Part shown: positions 35,553 to 43,341 of the stretch, one piece after another
Layout: each line of letters starts with the position of its first letter
How positions within the stretch are numbered: position 1 is the stretch's first letter
NCBI RefSeq assembly: GCF_000756665.1
Contig: NZ_ARXV01000014.1
Location: 43,938-107,937, forward strand
Length of the DNA: 64,000 nt
Origin: Alcanivorax nanhaiticus
Lineage (GTDB): Bacteria > Pseudomonadota > Gammaproteobacteria > Pseudomonadales > Alcanivoracaceae
Direction: 5' to 3'
Position numbers and translations under genes: made by a program
Notes under the pieces: model-generated
The model's input: only the letters and a program-made list of their open reading frames with translations
The model's database searches: none
Told to the model about the DNA's origin: nothing

Positions 35553-35802
35553 GTTGAAAGTTAAAAGTTCAAAGTTGAAAAGCGCGACCGGGGAACAGGC
35601 GGTCATCGAGACCGCCGTCCCCGCGCCGCAGCCGCCAAGCCTGCGTGCGCGACTCTGGCATCTCAGCCAGCGAACGGCTCTCCCGCGTTGAAACTTGTAA
35701 CTTGAATCTTGCATCTCCCCATATCCCCTCGCGGGCACTGCCGCTCAGGACAAGACACCCCCTCCCGCGCCTTTCAACTTTGAACTTTTAACTTTCAACT
35801 CG
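35551..35802. repeat. Composite heptamer-armed element E13 (GTTNAAA arms, about 250 bp)
   Basis: Outer arms GTTGAAAGTTAAAAGTTCAA...AAGCGCG (left) and the inverted copy ending TTTCAACTCG (right). Between them lies a third, internal arm CGCGTTGAAACTTGTAACTTG followed by AATCTTGC, of the AAGTTNC class. Segments include a GGCGGTC...GACCGCC hairpin and CGCGGGCA, the inverse of the TGCCCGCG motif in E4 and E6. The remaining 85 bp before nfeD hold its promoter zone. The closest copy is E14. Confidence 0.8.
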
Positions 35803-35887
35803 TCCCCATTTTCAGCCTTTTCCTACCTACTTAACCCATTTTTCGTGCTATCGTACCAATCCAAAAGCATGAGAAGAGGGCACTGGA

Positions 35888-36337
35888 ATGCCGGAATACA
35901 GTTACTGGATTATTGCCGGGCTGGCACTGGTCATCGCCGAGTTCATGGTCTCCGGGCTGGTGGTCATTTTCTTCGGGGTGGCGGCTCTGGTGGTCGGTAG
36001 CCTCAAGTATCTTGGTTTGCTGGATGACACGGTCTGGGAACTCACGTTATTCGCCGTCATCAGCCTGTTATCGCTGGTATTCGTGCGCCGTTTTCTCAAC
36101 GACAAGCTGATGGGCAAGGAAAGAGCCCGTACCGGCGAGGAAGACAGTGCCGGCCTGATCGGCCAGCGCGCCACCGTAGTCGCGCCTTTCACCAATGGCA
36201 GCGGCTCCGTTACCTATCGCGGTGCACGCTGGCAGGCGCAAAGCAGCCAGACACTGGAAGCCGGACAGATTGTCCGCATCACTCAACACGACGGTCTGTG
36301 GCTCACGGTCGAGCCGTGGACTGACACCTCCGACTGA
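35888..36337 (+). CDS. NfeD-like membrane protein
   Basis: 149 residues. Two to three membrane helices in the first 70 residues, then a C-terminal OB-fold (about 88-145: AGLIGQRATVVAPFTNGSGSVTYRGARWQAQSS). This is the short NfeD type that partners SPFH proteins in membrane microdomains. The SPFH gene follows after 26 bp, a conserved pairing. Confidence 0.9.
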   Translation: MPEYSYWIIAGLALVIAEFMVSGLVVIFFGVAALVVGSLKYLGLLDDTVWELTLFAVISLLSLVFVRRFLNDKLMGKERARTGEEDSAGLIGQRATVVAPFTNGSGSVTYRGARWQAQSSQTLEAGQIVRITQHDGLWLTVEPWTDTSD

Positions 36338-36363
36338 TTTTTTACTAAAAGGAAGCATTACCC

Positions 36364-37323
36364 ATGGCAGGTTTAGTTATTTCCGGATTGCTCGCACTGG
36401 GCGTCGTTATCTTGTTGTTCATGGTCATCCGCATCGTGCCGCAGCGGCAGGTGTATGTGGTGGAACGACTGGGCAAATACCAGACATCCCTGGATGCCGG
36501 CATGCACTTCCTTATGCCCTTTATCGACCGGGTTGCCTACAAGCATTCCCTGAAAGAAATCGTGCGCGATGTACCGCGCCAGAGCTGTATCACCAAGGAC
36601 AACATTGAAGTGTCCATCGATGGCGTTATGTACCTGCAGGTGATTGATCCCAAGGCGGCCAGCTACGGTGTCGACGACTATGTGATGGCTGCCCAACAGC
36701 TGGCCCAGACCACCCTGCGTTCCGTGATCGGTAAAATCGATCTGGACAAGACGTTTGAAGAACGTGGCGAAATCAACATGGAAGTGGTGGAAGCCGTAGA
36801 CGAAGCCGCACAGCCCTGGGGCGTGAAGGTCCTGCGTTACGAAGTGGCCGACATCAACCTGCCCGTGTCCATCAAGGACGCCATGGAGAAACAGGTGCGC
36901 GCCGAGCGGGAACGTCGCGCGGTAGTCGCTGAATCCGAAGGTGAACGCCAAGCCGCCATCAACCGTTCCGAGGGTGACCGCCAGGCGGCCATCAACCGTT
37001 CGGAAGGTGAGAAGCAGGAGATGATCAACATCTCCGAAGGTGAAAAAATGAAGCAGATCAACGAAGCGGAAGGTCGCGCCAAGCAGATCGAGCTGGTCGC
37101 CCTCGCTACCGCCAAGGGTCTGCAGATGGTAGGCCGTGCCGTGCGCGAAGACGGCGGCGAAGAAGCCGTCAGCTTGCGCATCGCCGAGCAATACGTTGCC
37201 GCCTTCGAGAAAGTGGCCAAGGAGTCCACCACCATGCTGCTGCCCAATGGCCTGAGCGATATCGGCGCTGCTGTGGCCGGCCTGCAGAAAGTCCTCAAGA
37301 CCGTGGAAAAAACCCCGGGCTGA
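36364..37323 (+). CDS. SPFH/Band 7 (stomatin-like) membrane protein, QmcA type
   Basis: 319 residues. One N-terminal membrane helix (about 3-25), SPFH domain (PQRQVYVVERLGKYQTSLDAGMHFLMPFIDRV...), then a coiled coil. Between about 190 and 240 there are four 11-residue repeats of the type SEGERQAAINR, SEGDRQAAINR, SEGEKQEMINI, SEGEKMKQINE. Such proteins oligomerise into cages or rafts at the inner membrane together with NfeD. Element E14 begins 11 bp after the stop codon. Confidence 0.92.
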   Translation: MAGLVISGLLALGVVILLFMVIRIVPQRQVYVVERLGKYQTSLDAGMHFLMPFIDRVAYKHSLKEIVRDVPRQSCITKDNIEVSIDGVMYLQVIDPKAASYGVDDYVMAAQQLAQTTLRSVIGKIDLDKTFEERGEINMEVVEAVDEAAQPWGVKVLRYEVADINLPVSIKDAMEKQVRAERERRAVVAESEGERQAAINRSEGDRQAAINRSEGEKQEMINISEGEKMKQINEAEGRAKQIELVALATAKGLQMVGRAVREDGGEEAVSLRIAEQYVAAFEKVAKESTTMLLPNGLSDIGAAVAGLQKVLKTVEKTPG

Positions 37324-37334
37324 GTCAGAGGAGT

Positions 37335-37563
37335 AAGTTGAAAGTTCAAAGTTGAAAAGCGCGGACGGGGATCAGGCGACAATTGAAACCGCCTTCCCCG
37401 CGCCGCAACCACCCAGCCCACGTACGCGGCGCCGGAATTTCAGCCAGAGAGACACCACCCCGCGTTGAACCTTGCAACTTGAAACTTGCTTCTCCCAACA
37501 TCACTTCGCGGGCACAGAAGCCCATACCAACACCCCGTCCCGCGCTTTTAAACTTTCAACTCA
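37335..37563. repeat. Composite heptamer-armed element E14 (GTTNAAA arms)
   Basis: Same architecture as E13: left arm AAGTTGAAAGTTCAAAGTTG then AAAAGCGCG, internal arm CGCGTTGAACCTTGCAACTTG then AAACTTGC, right arm GCGCTTTTAAACTTTCAACTC. The segments GACGGGGATCAGGCG and CGCGGGCACAG correspond to E13. With the next 75 bp it fills the gap before gloA. Confidence 0.8.
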
Positions 37564-37637
37564 CCCCAAAGCTTGCAATCCACCCCTCACACCCCCATAT
37601 CCTGATGCTCCCTTTCCCCAAAGACTCTGGAGCCTCC

Positions 37638-38186
37638 ATGTCCCGCCATTTTGAAAGGGCCGAAGGCCTGTTCGAACACCCTGACGACGTTACCCACGAA
37701 TACCTGTTCAACCAGACCATGTTGCGCATCAAGGAACCCAAGCGAAGTCTGGATTTTTATACCCGGGTGCTGGGTATGCGACTGGTGCGCAAGATCGATT
37801 TCCCGGAGATGCAATTCAGCCTGTATTTTCTCGGCTATCTGAGCGAGGAGGACGCGGGCGAGGTGCCAGCAGATGATGCCAAGCGCCTGACTTACACTTT
37901 CGGGCGCGAAGCCATGCTGGAGCTGACCCATAACTGGGGCACCGAAAACGATGCGGATTTTGCCTACCACGATGGCAATGCCCAGCCCCAGGGCTTTGGC
38001 CATATCGGTATCACCGTGCCGGATGTCTATGCGGCTGCCGAACGCTTTGAAACGCTGGGCGTAGAATTTGTTAAACGTCCCGACGACGGCAAGATGAAAG
38101 GGCTAGCGTTTATCAAAGACCCCGACGGTTACTGGATCGAAATTCTGCAAGCCGACATGCTGGAGAAACAGCAAGGAAAGAACTGA
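37638..38186 (+). CDS. gloA: Lactoylglutathione lyase (glyoxalase I)
   Basis: 182-residue glyoxalase I. Metal ligands by pattern: Gln26 (FNQTMLRIK), Glu95 ([13 protein letters not shown]), His122 ([12 protein letters not shown]) and Glu168 (YWIEIL). Gln as the first ligand and the length are those of zinc-dependent, eukaryote-like GloA. It converts the methylglyoxal-glutathione hemithioacetal to S-lactoylglutathione. The long in-frame extension upstream of 37638 is translated element E14 and not coding. Confidence 0.93.
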   Translation: MSRHFERAEGLFEHPDDVTHEYLFNQTMLRIKEPKRSLDFYTRVLGMRLVRKIDFPEMQFSLYFLGYLSEEDAGEVPADDAKRLTYTFGREAMLELTHNWGTENDADFAYHDGNAQPQGFGHIGITVPDVYAAAERFETLGVEFVKRPDDGKMKGLAFIKDPDGYWIEILQADMLEKQQGKN

Positions 38187-38246
38187 ATCGTTGCAGTTTT
38201 TTGACAACGAAAAATATTTTTTGCCACGCTGACAGCTTATCCCTAA

Positions 38247-38283
38247 GGTGAGATTTTGGCTTTCCAGAATATCTCACCGAGGG
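38247..38283 (+). promoter_or_regulatory. Hairpin abutting the ribosome-binding site of the lysine-tailed protein
   Basis: GGTGAGAT (38247-38254) and ATCTCACC (38271-38278) form a perfect 8-bp stem that can extend inward imperfectly. The ribosome-binding site GAGGG starts at the next base (38279). It could be an operator or a translational control element. Confidence 0.5.
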
Positions 38284-38291
38284 AAAAACCC

Positions 38292-38786
38292 GTGGCTAGC
38301 ACTTCCTTACTGACCCCACAACAACGCAAGGCCTGTCAGACCCAAAGCAACCAGCCCGCCCCCAACGGCCTCCGTGCCAAAGCCCTTCTCGCACTGGATA
38401 AGGGTAGCACGCAACAGCAAGCAGCCGACGAATCCGGGCTGTCACTGGGCCAGGTTCGCTATTGCCTGCGACGCTTTCGCAGCGTAGCGCTGGCGCTGTT
38501 CGACACTCCCACTACCGCCGGCAACAAACCCGCCGTCAAGACCGTTTCCCCTTCGCTTGATGAGGGCGTGAAGCAAGCAACGACCAAAGACAGTAAAAGT
38601 TCGAAAGATATCAAAGCAGAAAAGAAAGGAAAGGGAAAAGGCGGGAAGCTGAAACCAATCAAACCCAAATCTGAAAAGAACAATAAAAAGACTAAAAAGA
38701 AAAACAAAAAGTCTGACAAATCTGCAGAAAAAAAAGACAAGAAGAGCAGCGCTAAAAAAAGCAAAAAGAAGAACAAGAAGAAGTAG
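38292..38786 (+). CDS. Helix-turn-helix-like protein with very long polylysine tail
   Basis: 164 residues from a GTG start with GAGGG 8 bp upstream. The first 75 residues resemble a transposase/Sigma-like helix-turn-helix: LRAKALLALDKGSTQQQAADESGLSLGQVRYCLRRFRSVAL. The remainder (from about 95) is almost only Lys, Ser, Gly and Asn (KKGKGKGGKLKPIKPKSEKN, KKTKKKNKK), like histone H1 tails or AlgP-type proteins. A nucleoid-associated or DNA-compacting role is an inference. The A-rich codons contrast with the neighbours. It is followed by a terminator and stands alone. Confidence 0.7.
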   Translation: MASTSLLTPQQRKACQTQSNQPAPNGLRAKALLALDKGSTQQQAADESGLSLGQVRYCLRRFRSVALALFDTPTTAGNKPAVKTVSPSLDEGVKQATTKDSKSSKDIKAEKKGKGKGGKLKPIKPKSEKNNKKTKKKNKKSDKSAEKKDKKSSAKKSKKKNKKK

Positions 38787-38820
38787 ATTTATGCCTGATA
38801 CTAATCATTCAGATAGCGGA

Positions 38821-38852
38821 GCAGAAATGCCAGCAAAGCATCTCTGCTTTTT
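38821..38852 (+). terminator. Terminator after the lysine-tailed protein gene
   Basis: Stem GCAGAAATGC/GCATCTCTGC (one mismatch, 38821-38830 and 38838-38847), loop CAGCAAA, followed by five T. Confidence 0.75.
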
Positions 38853-38961
38853 ATCCCCTTATTGCCACTAAGGGTGACGAATGCGAGGTCAGCCTCCACT
38901 CCTTGCCCCAGGCGCCCGTGCTACACTGCGGCTTTGATTATCGGCCACATCGGGGGATACC

Positions 38962-39621
38962 TTGCTGACACGTTTACCTCCCTGGGTGGAAGTCGGGGCT
39001 TTCCTGCTCGCCTTTCTCGCCGGCAGCGTCAACGCCGTGGGCCTGCTGGGGTTCAGCCATCAGTCGGTGTCGCACCTCACCGGCACTTCCTCGTTGCTGG
39101 GCCTGGCGCTGGCAGATCTGGATCTGTCAGTGGCGCTGCATCTACTGCTCACCCTACTCAGCTTCCTTGCCGGTGCCGCCCTCAGCGGCATGCTGATCAC
39201 CAGCACCGCCCTGAAGCTGGGGCGACACTATGGTTTTTCCCTGTTGATCGAAGCCGGGCTGTTGACCCTGGCCATGCTCTCCCTTCAGCAGGGCAGCGAT
39301 CTTGGCGTCTATCTGGCGTCCATGGCCTGCGGGCTACAGAACGCCATGGTGACCACTTACAGCGGCTCCATCATACGCACCACCCACCTGTCGGGGGTCT
39401 TCACTGACCTGGGCATCATGCTGGGCAACTGGCTGCGTGGTATTGCGCTGGATTCACGCCGGTTGCTGCTGTTCCTGTTACTGATTGGAGGCTTTATCTG
39501 TGGCGGGGTAGTGGGCACGGTGCTGTTCCGATGGCTGCACTTTGTGGCCCTGATGGTACCGGCAACACTGGCGGCCAGCCTGGCGGTGGTCTACTGGGGC
39601 TACAGCCGTGGCCGTAGCTGA
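38962..39621 (+). CDS. DUF1275 (YoaK-like) membrane protein
   Basis: 219 residues, about six membrane helices. The family pattern is FLAGSVNAVGLLGFSHQSVSHLTGTSSLLGLAL near the start and CGLQNAMVTTYSGSIIRTTHLSGVFTDLGIMLG in the middle. Function unknown; transport has been suggested. It uses a TTG start preceded by GGGGGA. It converges with the subtilase gene with only 6 bp between the stops. Confidence 0.85.
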   Translation: MLTRLPPWVEVGAFLLAFLAGSVNAVGLLGFSHQSVSHLTGTSSLLGLALADLDLSVALHLLLTLLSFLAGAALSGMLITSTALKLGRHYGFSLLIEAGLLTLAMLSLQQGSDLGVYLASMACGLQNAMVTTYSGSIIRTTHLSGVFTDLGIMLGNWLRGIALDSRRLLLFLLLIGGFICGGVVGTVLFRWLHFVALMVPATLAASLAVVYWGYSRGRS

Positions 39622-39627
39622 CGCGAC

Positions 39628-40998
39628 TTAATCACAACGGGCACGTAACAGGCCTGCGCCAAACTCGGCATCCTTGCCCGGTTCGCCGAGATCCTCGGCA
39701 TTAGCCATGAGCGCCTCGGCGGGGTTGCGGGTCAGCGCTGCCGCCACGAAAGGCACCGCAAAGGAAGTGCCGGTCATATAGCCATATTGCCCATCCGCCT
39801 TTGCCGTCCAGATTTCGACTCCCGGTGCGGCGATGTCCACCGCGTCGCCACGGTTGGCCTTGCGATAGAGGCGCTTGCGCGCATCCAACGCCGTCACCGC
39901 CACCACTTCGGGCTGGGCCGCCGGCCACTGCGGCGTTGATCGCTTGCCGTCGTTGCCCACCGCTGCGGCGAAGCGCATGCCGCGCTGATGCAGCTGGCGC
40001 AGCACCACTTCCAGCACCTGGTTACGTGGCCCGCCAAGGCTCATGGCCACCACCGGCACCGGCACCCCGGCCAACCAGTCGAGCGCTTCCAGTAGCAGGG
40101 CACTGTCGGTCTCCGCTCCACCCGCACCCTGACGGAACACACTGGCCGCATACAGGGTGGCCCCGGGCAACAGGCCCGTCACATTGTTGCTGCCGTTACC
40201 AACCAGCAAGGCGGCACTGGCAGTACCATGGTCCTGTGAGGCTTGCGCCACCCCGGCCGGGAGAAAACCCCGCTGCTCAAGGGCCGCTCCCTGCAGGGCC
40301 GGATGGGCGGCATCGACCGCGGAATCCAGCTGTCCGAGCACCGCACCCTGGCCGCAGCCCGGACTCACCTGCCAGCCGATTTGCTGCTGGCCATAGGTGA
40401 CACCCTTGCCCTGCAACCGGTAACGATGGTTTTCATCGGCCAGCAATTCCGGCACCTGTGCCTTCAGCGCACTGAGCTGGCTATCCAGTTCGCGGCTGTC
40501 GCTGGCCACAAACACACTCATCACCCAGCCCAGGTTGTCCAGGGTGCGACGCTGACGCAGCCGCCAGCGATAACCGGCGGCCCGCGCCGCCACGGTTTTC
40601 GCTGCGTCCATATTGGTGGTCACCAGTACCAGTTCGGTTTCGCTGGCGCGGGACAGTGACGGAGGCAGCGGTTGCTGTGGAATGGCCAGCGGCTGCCCGC
40701 GCACCGGCGCCAGCGGCTGAGCCGTTGCCGGCGCCACCGGGCGGGAAGTGGTACCGCCGCTGGCGGGTGCCCCCCGTGTCGGCGAAGCCGTGGGGGTAGT
40801 GGATGTAGTCGATGTGGTGGATGTAGTAGATGTAGAAGGAAACGGGGTCGCCGTTGCCGGGTCGCTCGTTGCTGTGGCGCTACCCGTGGGGGCCGTGCCG
40901 GTTGTCGGCTCGCGGGTGGAATCCGCCGCCAGCACCCGGGCAGGGAAGCACAGCCCGAGCATCAACGGCAACAACAGCACCGCGAGGCGGGCCCTCAC
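39628..40998 (-). CDS. Secreted subtilisin-like serine protease (S8)
   Basis: 456 residues. Signal peptide (about 1-24, cleaved at VLA-A), a Thr/Ser/Pro/Ala-rich linker (about 28-115, with four STT-type repeats), a propeptide-like domain (about 118-198), then the catalytic domain. Triad: Asp225 (GQLDSAVD), His257 (QDHGTA), Ser412 (TGTSFAVPFVAA); oxyanion Asn349 (AAVGND). The catalytic core is short. Start overlaps the anti-sigma stop (ATGA), so it is the last gene of the sigma/anti-sigma operon. It is expected to act in the periplasm or at the surface; the anti-sigma factor is a plausible binding partner or substrate. Confidence 0.86.
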   Translation of the reverse strand: MRARLAVLLLPLMLGLCFPARVLAADSTREPTTGTAPTGSATATSDPATATPFPSTSTTSTTSTTSTTPTASPTRGAPASGGTTSRPVAPATAQPLAPVRGQPLAIPQQPLPPSLSRASETELVLVTTNMDAAKTVAARAAGYRWRLRQRRTLDNLGWVMSVFVASDSRELDSQLSALKAQVPELLADENHRYRLQGKGVTYGQQQIGWQVSPGCGQGAVLGQLDSAVDAAHPALQGAALEQRGFLPAGVAQASQDHGTASAALLVGNGSNNVTGLLPGATLYAASVFRQGAGGAETDSALLLEALDWLAGVPVPVVAMSLGGPRNQVLEVVLRQLHQRGMRFAAAVGNDGKRSTPQWPAAQPEVVAVTALDARKRLYRKANRGDAVDIAAPGVEIWTAKADGQYGYMTGTSFAVPFVAAALTRNPAEALMANAEDLGEPGKDAEFGAGLLRARCD

Positions 40999-41567
40999 TG
41001 CGCCGACTCCACCATGGCCTGCTCCACCACATCCCCGGCCGCCTGCAGGGTCTCTGCCGCCGCCTGCACGGAGGCGTCATCGGGCACGCTGACCCGATAC
41101 AGACCCAGGGCACTCGGGCCCTCCACGATCTGCCCCTCAATCCGCTCCAACACCTCGCGGATCTGGATTTCCGTGGCCGTCTCGGCAAAGCGAACCTGGA
41201 TCCGTGGGCTCTGCACGGTTTCCCCCAGCGGACGGTAGACCGTATCCGGCTGCCACTGCACCGCAATGACCCCGAACTGGGCCACCACCACCAGCACGGC
41301 CGCCGCCAGTGCCCCGCGCCACCAGCCCGGTGCGCTCGTCGCAGTCGGTTTCTCTTCCTGGCGCACGGCTTTCATCAGCCGTGCCATACCCATCTCGTTC
41401 ACCGCCGGCAGCGGGTCGTTCTGCATCTGCTCGCGCAAGGTAGCCAGCCAGTGCACTTCTTCCCGGCATTGTTCACACCCGGCAAGGTGAGTCTGGATTG
41501 CCTCGCGCTCGCTGGCGTGCAGGGTGCCATTCACAAAGGCTGGCAGATCGTCATCAGGATGTTTCAT
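40995..41567 (-). CDS. Zinc-binding anti-sigma factor with propeptide-like periplasmic domain
   Basis: 190 residues. The N-terminal zinc anti-sigma motif His27-x3-Cys31-x2-Cys34 (HLAGCEQC) binds the partner sigma factor. A single membrane helix lies at about 85-105 (ALAAAVLVVVAQFGVIAV). The periplasmic C-terminal domain (about 120-190) has IREVLERIEGQIVEGPSALG followed by LYRVSVPDDASVQAAAETLQ, the outline of the ferredoxin-like propeptide domain of subtilases. It lies between the ECF sigma gene (17-bp gap) and the protease gene (4-bp overlap). Confidence 0.82.
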   Translation of the reverse strand: MKHPDDDLPAFVNGTLHASEREAIQTHLAGCEQCREEVHWLATLREQMQNDPLPAVNEMGMARLMKAVRQEEKPTATSAPGWWRGALAAAVLVVVAQFGVIAVQWQPDTVYRPLGETVQSPRIQVRFAETATEIQIREVLERIEGQIVEGPSALGLYRVSVPDDASVQAAAETLQAAGDVVEQAMVESAQ

Positions 41568-41584
41568 TTCATTCTCCCGTTCTG

Positions 41585-42187
41585 TCAGCTAGGTCGTGGC
41601 GAACAGCCATCCGGTTCATCGAGACTGCACAGGCCTTTCATCAGGGCCGACAGACAGCGCTTCAGTTGGGCGCGGGCATGGAAGATGCGCGTCTTCACCG
41701 TGCCCAGCGGACAATCGATCACCTCGGCAATATCGGGATAGGCCATGTCGTCAAAAAAGGCCAGCTGGATGGCATCGCGCTGGCCATCCGGCAGCTGACG
41801 AATGCAGTGATGCAGATAGGCCGCTTCCTGACTGCCCTGAATCGCCGCAGCAGTATCACCCTCGTCGTGATCCTCTGGTTCCGGCACGTTGTCATGACTG
41901 TCTTCGCGGCTCCACTTGCGCAGGTAATCCACCAGCTTGTTGTGGGCCATGGACATGGCCCAGGTCAAAGGCTTGGAACGGCCTTCGAACCGGCCAGCCT
42001 GGCGCCACACATCCAGCATCACTTCGTGCACCACATCTTGGGCGGCGGCGGCATCGCCACCCAGCCGGGATTGCACGTAATACTGCAGACGCGGCTGCCA
42101 GCGCCGGTACAGTGTCTGCAGGGCTCGCTGATCGCCGTCGGCCACGGCCTGCAATAACGCCTGCTCTTCTGCTACGGAATCGGTCAT
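41585..42187 (-). CDS. ECF-family RNA polymerase sigma factor
   Basis: 200 residues with region 2 (YYVQSRLGGDAAAAQDVVHEVMLDVWRQ...SKPLTWAMSMAHNKLVDYLRK) and region 4 (LPDGQRDAIQLAFFDDMAYPDIAEVIDCPLGTVKTRIFHARAQLKRCL). No regions 1 or 3, so an extracytoplasmic-function sigma factor. An acidic linker (PEPEDHDEGD) joins the domains. Start at 42187 overlaps the preceding stop (ATGA). Controlled by the downstream anti-sigma factor; an ECF-like promoter is seen before the small secreted protein at 45480. Confidence 0.9.
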   Translation of the reverse strand: MTDSVAEEQALLQAVADGDQRALQTLYRRWQPRLQYYVQSRLGGDAAAAQDVVHEVMLDVWRQAGRFEGRSKPLTWAMSMAHNKLVDYLRKWSREDSHDNVPEPEDHDEGDTAAAIQGSQEAAYLHHCIRQLPDGQRDAIQLAFFDDMAYPDIAEVIDCPLGTVKTRIFHARAQLKRCLSALMKGLCSLDEPDGCSPRPS

Positions 42188-43341
42188 GGGCGTTGCACCT
42201 CCCGCCATTCACTCACACCAACGATCCGGCCTTCGCCATCCAGGGCTTCCACCTGCCAAAGATAGGTCCCCGGTGCCGACAGTTTCTCCCACACCAGCGG
42301 GCCGGGCTGGGCACGGGTCTGGCCTGCAGACAACCACTGGGCGGTCACCGGCCCGTCGCCGCGTGGCTGCAAAGGTTCGGCAAGCCCACCATCGAGACGG
42401 GGCAGGTGAGAGCCCTCGGTGGCATAAAAGTGCAACCGGTAGCTGGTAGCCACCGCAACCGGTTGCCACTGGAAGGGGGTATCGCTGTGCATTACCGCGC
42501 CCCGGGCCGGGGCCATCAGGGAGATGGCAACCCGCCCGGTCGGGCCGGCCTCGCTGCTGATCACCTGATACTGCAACACTGGCAAAGTCGTTTCTGCGCT
42601 GGCGCTGTGCGGCCGGAAACGCAGCAGATACAGCCCCGGGATATTGCTGGATAGCGGCGGCGCTTTTATGGTCGCCTGGCCCCCGGCGGGGAGTAATTGC
42701 TGCACCTGGCGCAACGGCCGATACAAGGGCACCCCGACGGTACCCGGTGGCGAAGCCAATTCCCACTGGCCGCGCAGCAGTCCGCTGCCGGTGTAGTAGA
42801 AGGTGGCGCGGGCAGACACCGCTTCACCCTGTTCGATCACCCGTTGGGCGCCACCACGGGCCAGCTCCAGCTGGATCGCAGTCAGTGAAAAACCCGCGGC
42901 GGCGGGGGAGCGCAGCGCCAGGGTCGCCGCCGCGCTGCTGCCTGACAGTCCATCGGTGAAGGCACGCACCAGCACCAGCCTGTCACTGCCCAACTGCAAC
43001 GCCTGCTCACTGACGCTGGACGGAATGCTCAGGGTGTCGGCAAAAGAAAAGGTGCGCGTACCAAAGGTGGGATTACAGGCAATGGAACGTGACAACCGTC
43101 GTGGCAGGGTGCGTAGCAACGGTCCGTTGATTTGCCCGGCACGAATTTCCACGGCCGCGGACGTGACGGTACCCAGGCAGTTGGTTTCATCCCGCACCGC
43201 CTGCCAGTTCAGCGACACCAGCGCCTGCCGCCCCAGCGCGATGCCCTGGCTGGCCGGGTTCACCGACGCACTGAGCACATCCGCACGGGCCATGCTGCAG
43301 GCCAGCCCCAACAACATTATCAAGGTGACTATCGATTTCAT
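42184..43341 (-). CDS. Uncharacterised secreted protein with Ig/FN3-like domains
   Basis: 385 residues with a signal peptide (about 1-21, MKSIVTLIMLLGLACSMARA). No known enzyme motif. The sequence is beta-rich; the C-terminal 110 residues (PFQWQPVAVATSYRLHFYAT...APGTYLWQVEALDGEGRIVGVSEWREV) look like a fibronectin type III domain, and the N-terminal half looks like Ig-type surface domains with a Cys pair. It overlaps both neighbours by 4 bp, so its stoichiometry is tied to the barrel protein and the sigma factor. Confidence 0.65.
   Translation of the reverse strand: MKSIVTLIMLLGLACSMARADVLSASVNPASQGIALGRQALVSLNWQAVRDETNCLGTVTSAAVEIRAGQINGPLLRTLPRRLSRSIACNPTFGTRTFSFADTLSIPSSVSEQALQLGSDRLVLVRAFTDGLSGSSAAATLALRSPAAAGFSLTAIQLELARGGAQRVIEQGEAVSARATFYYTGSGLLRGQWELASPPGTVGVPLYRPLRQVQQLLPAGGQATIKAPPLSSNIPGLYLLRFRPHSASAETTLPVLQYQVISSEAGPTGRVAISLMAPARGAVMHSDTPFQWQPVAVATSYRLHFYATEGSHLPRLDGGLAEPLQPRGDGPVTAQWLSAGQTRAQPGPLVWEKLSAPGTYLWQVEALDGEGRIVGVSEWREVQRP

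Noticed and set aside
37383..37637. N-terminal extension of glyoxalase I
   Set aside because: It is the translation of element E14; the family begins at 37638.
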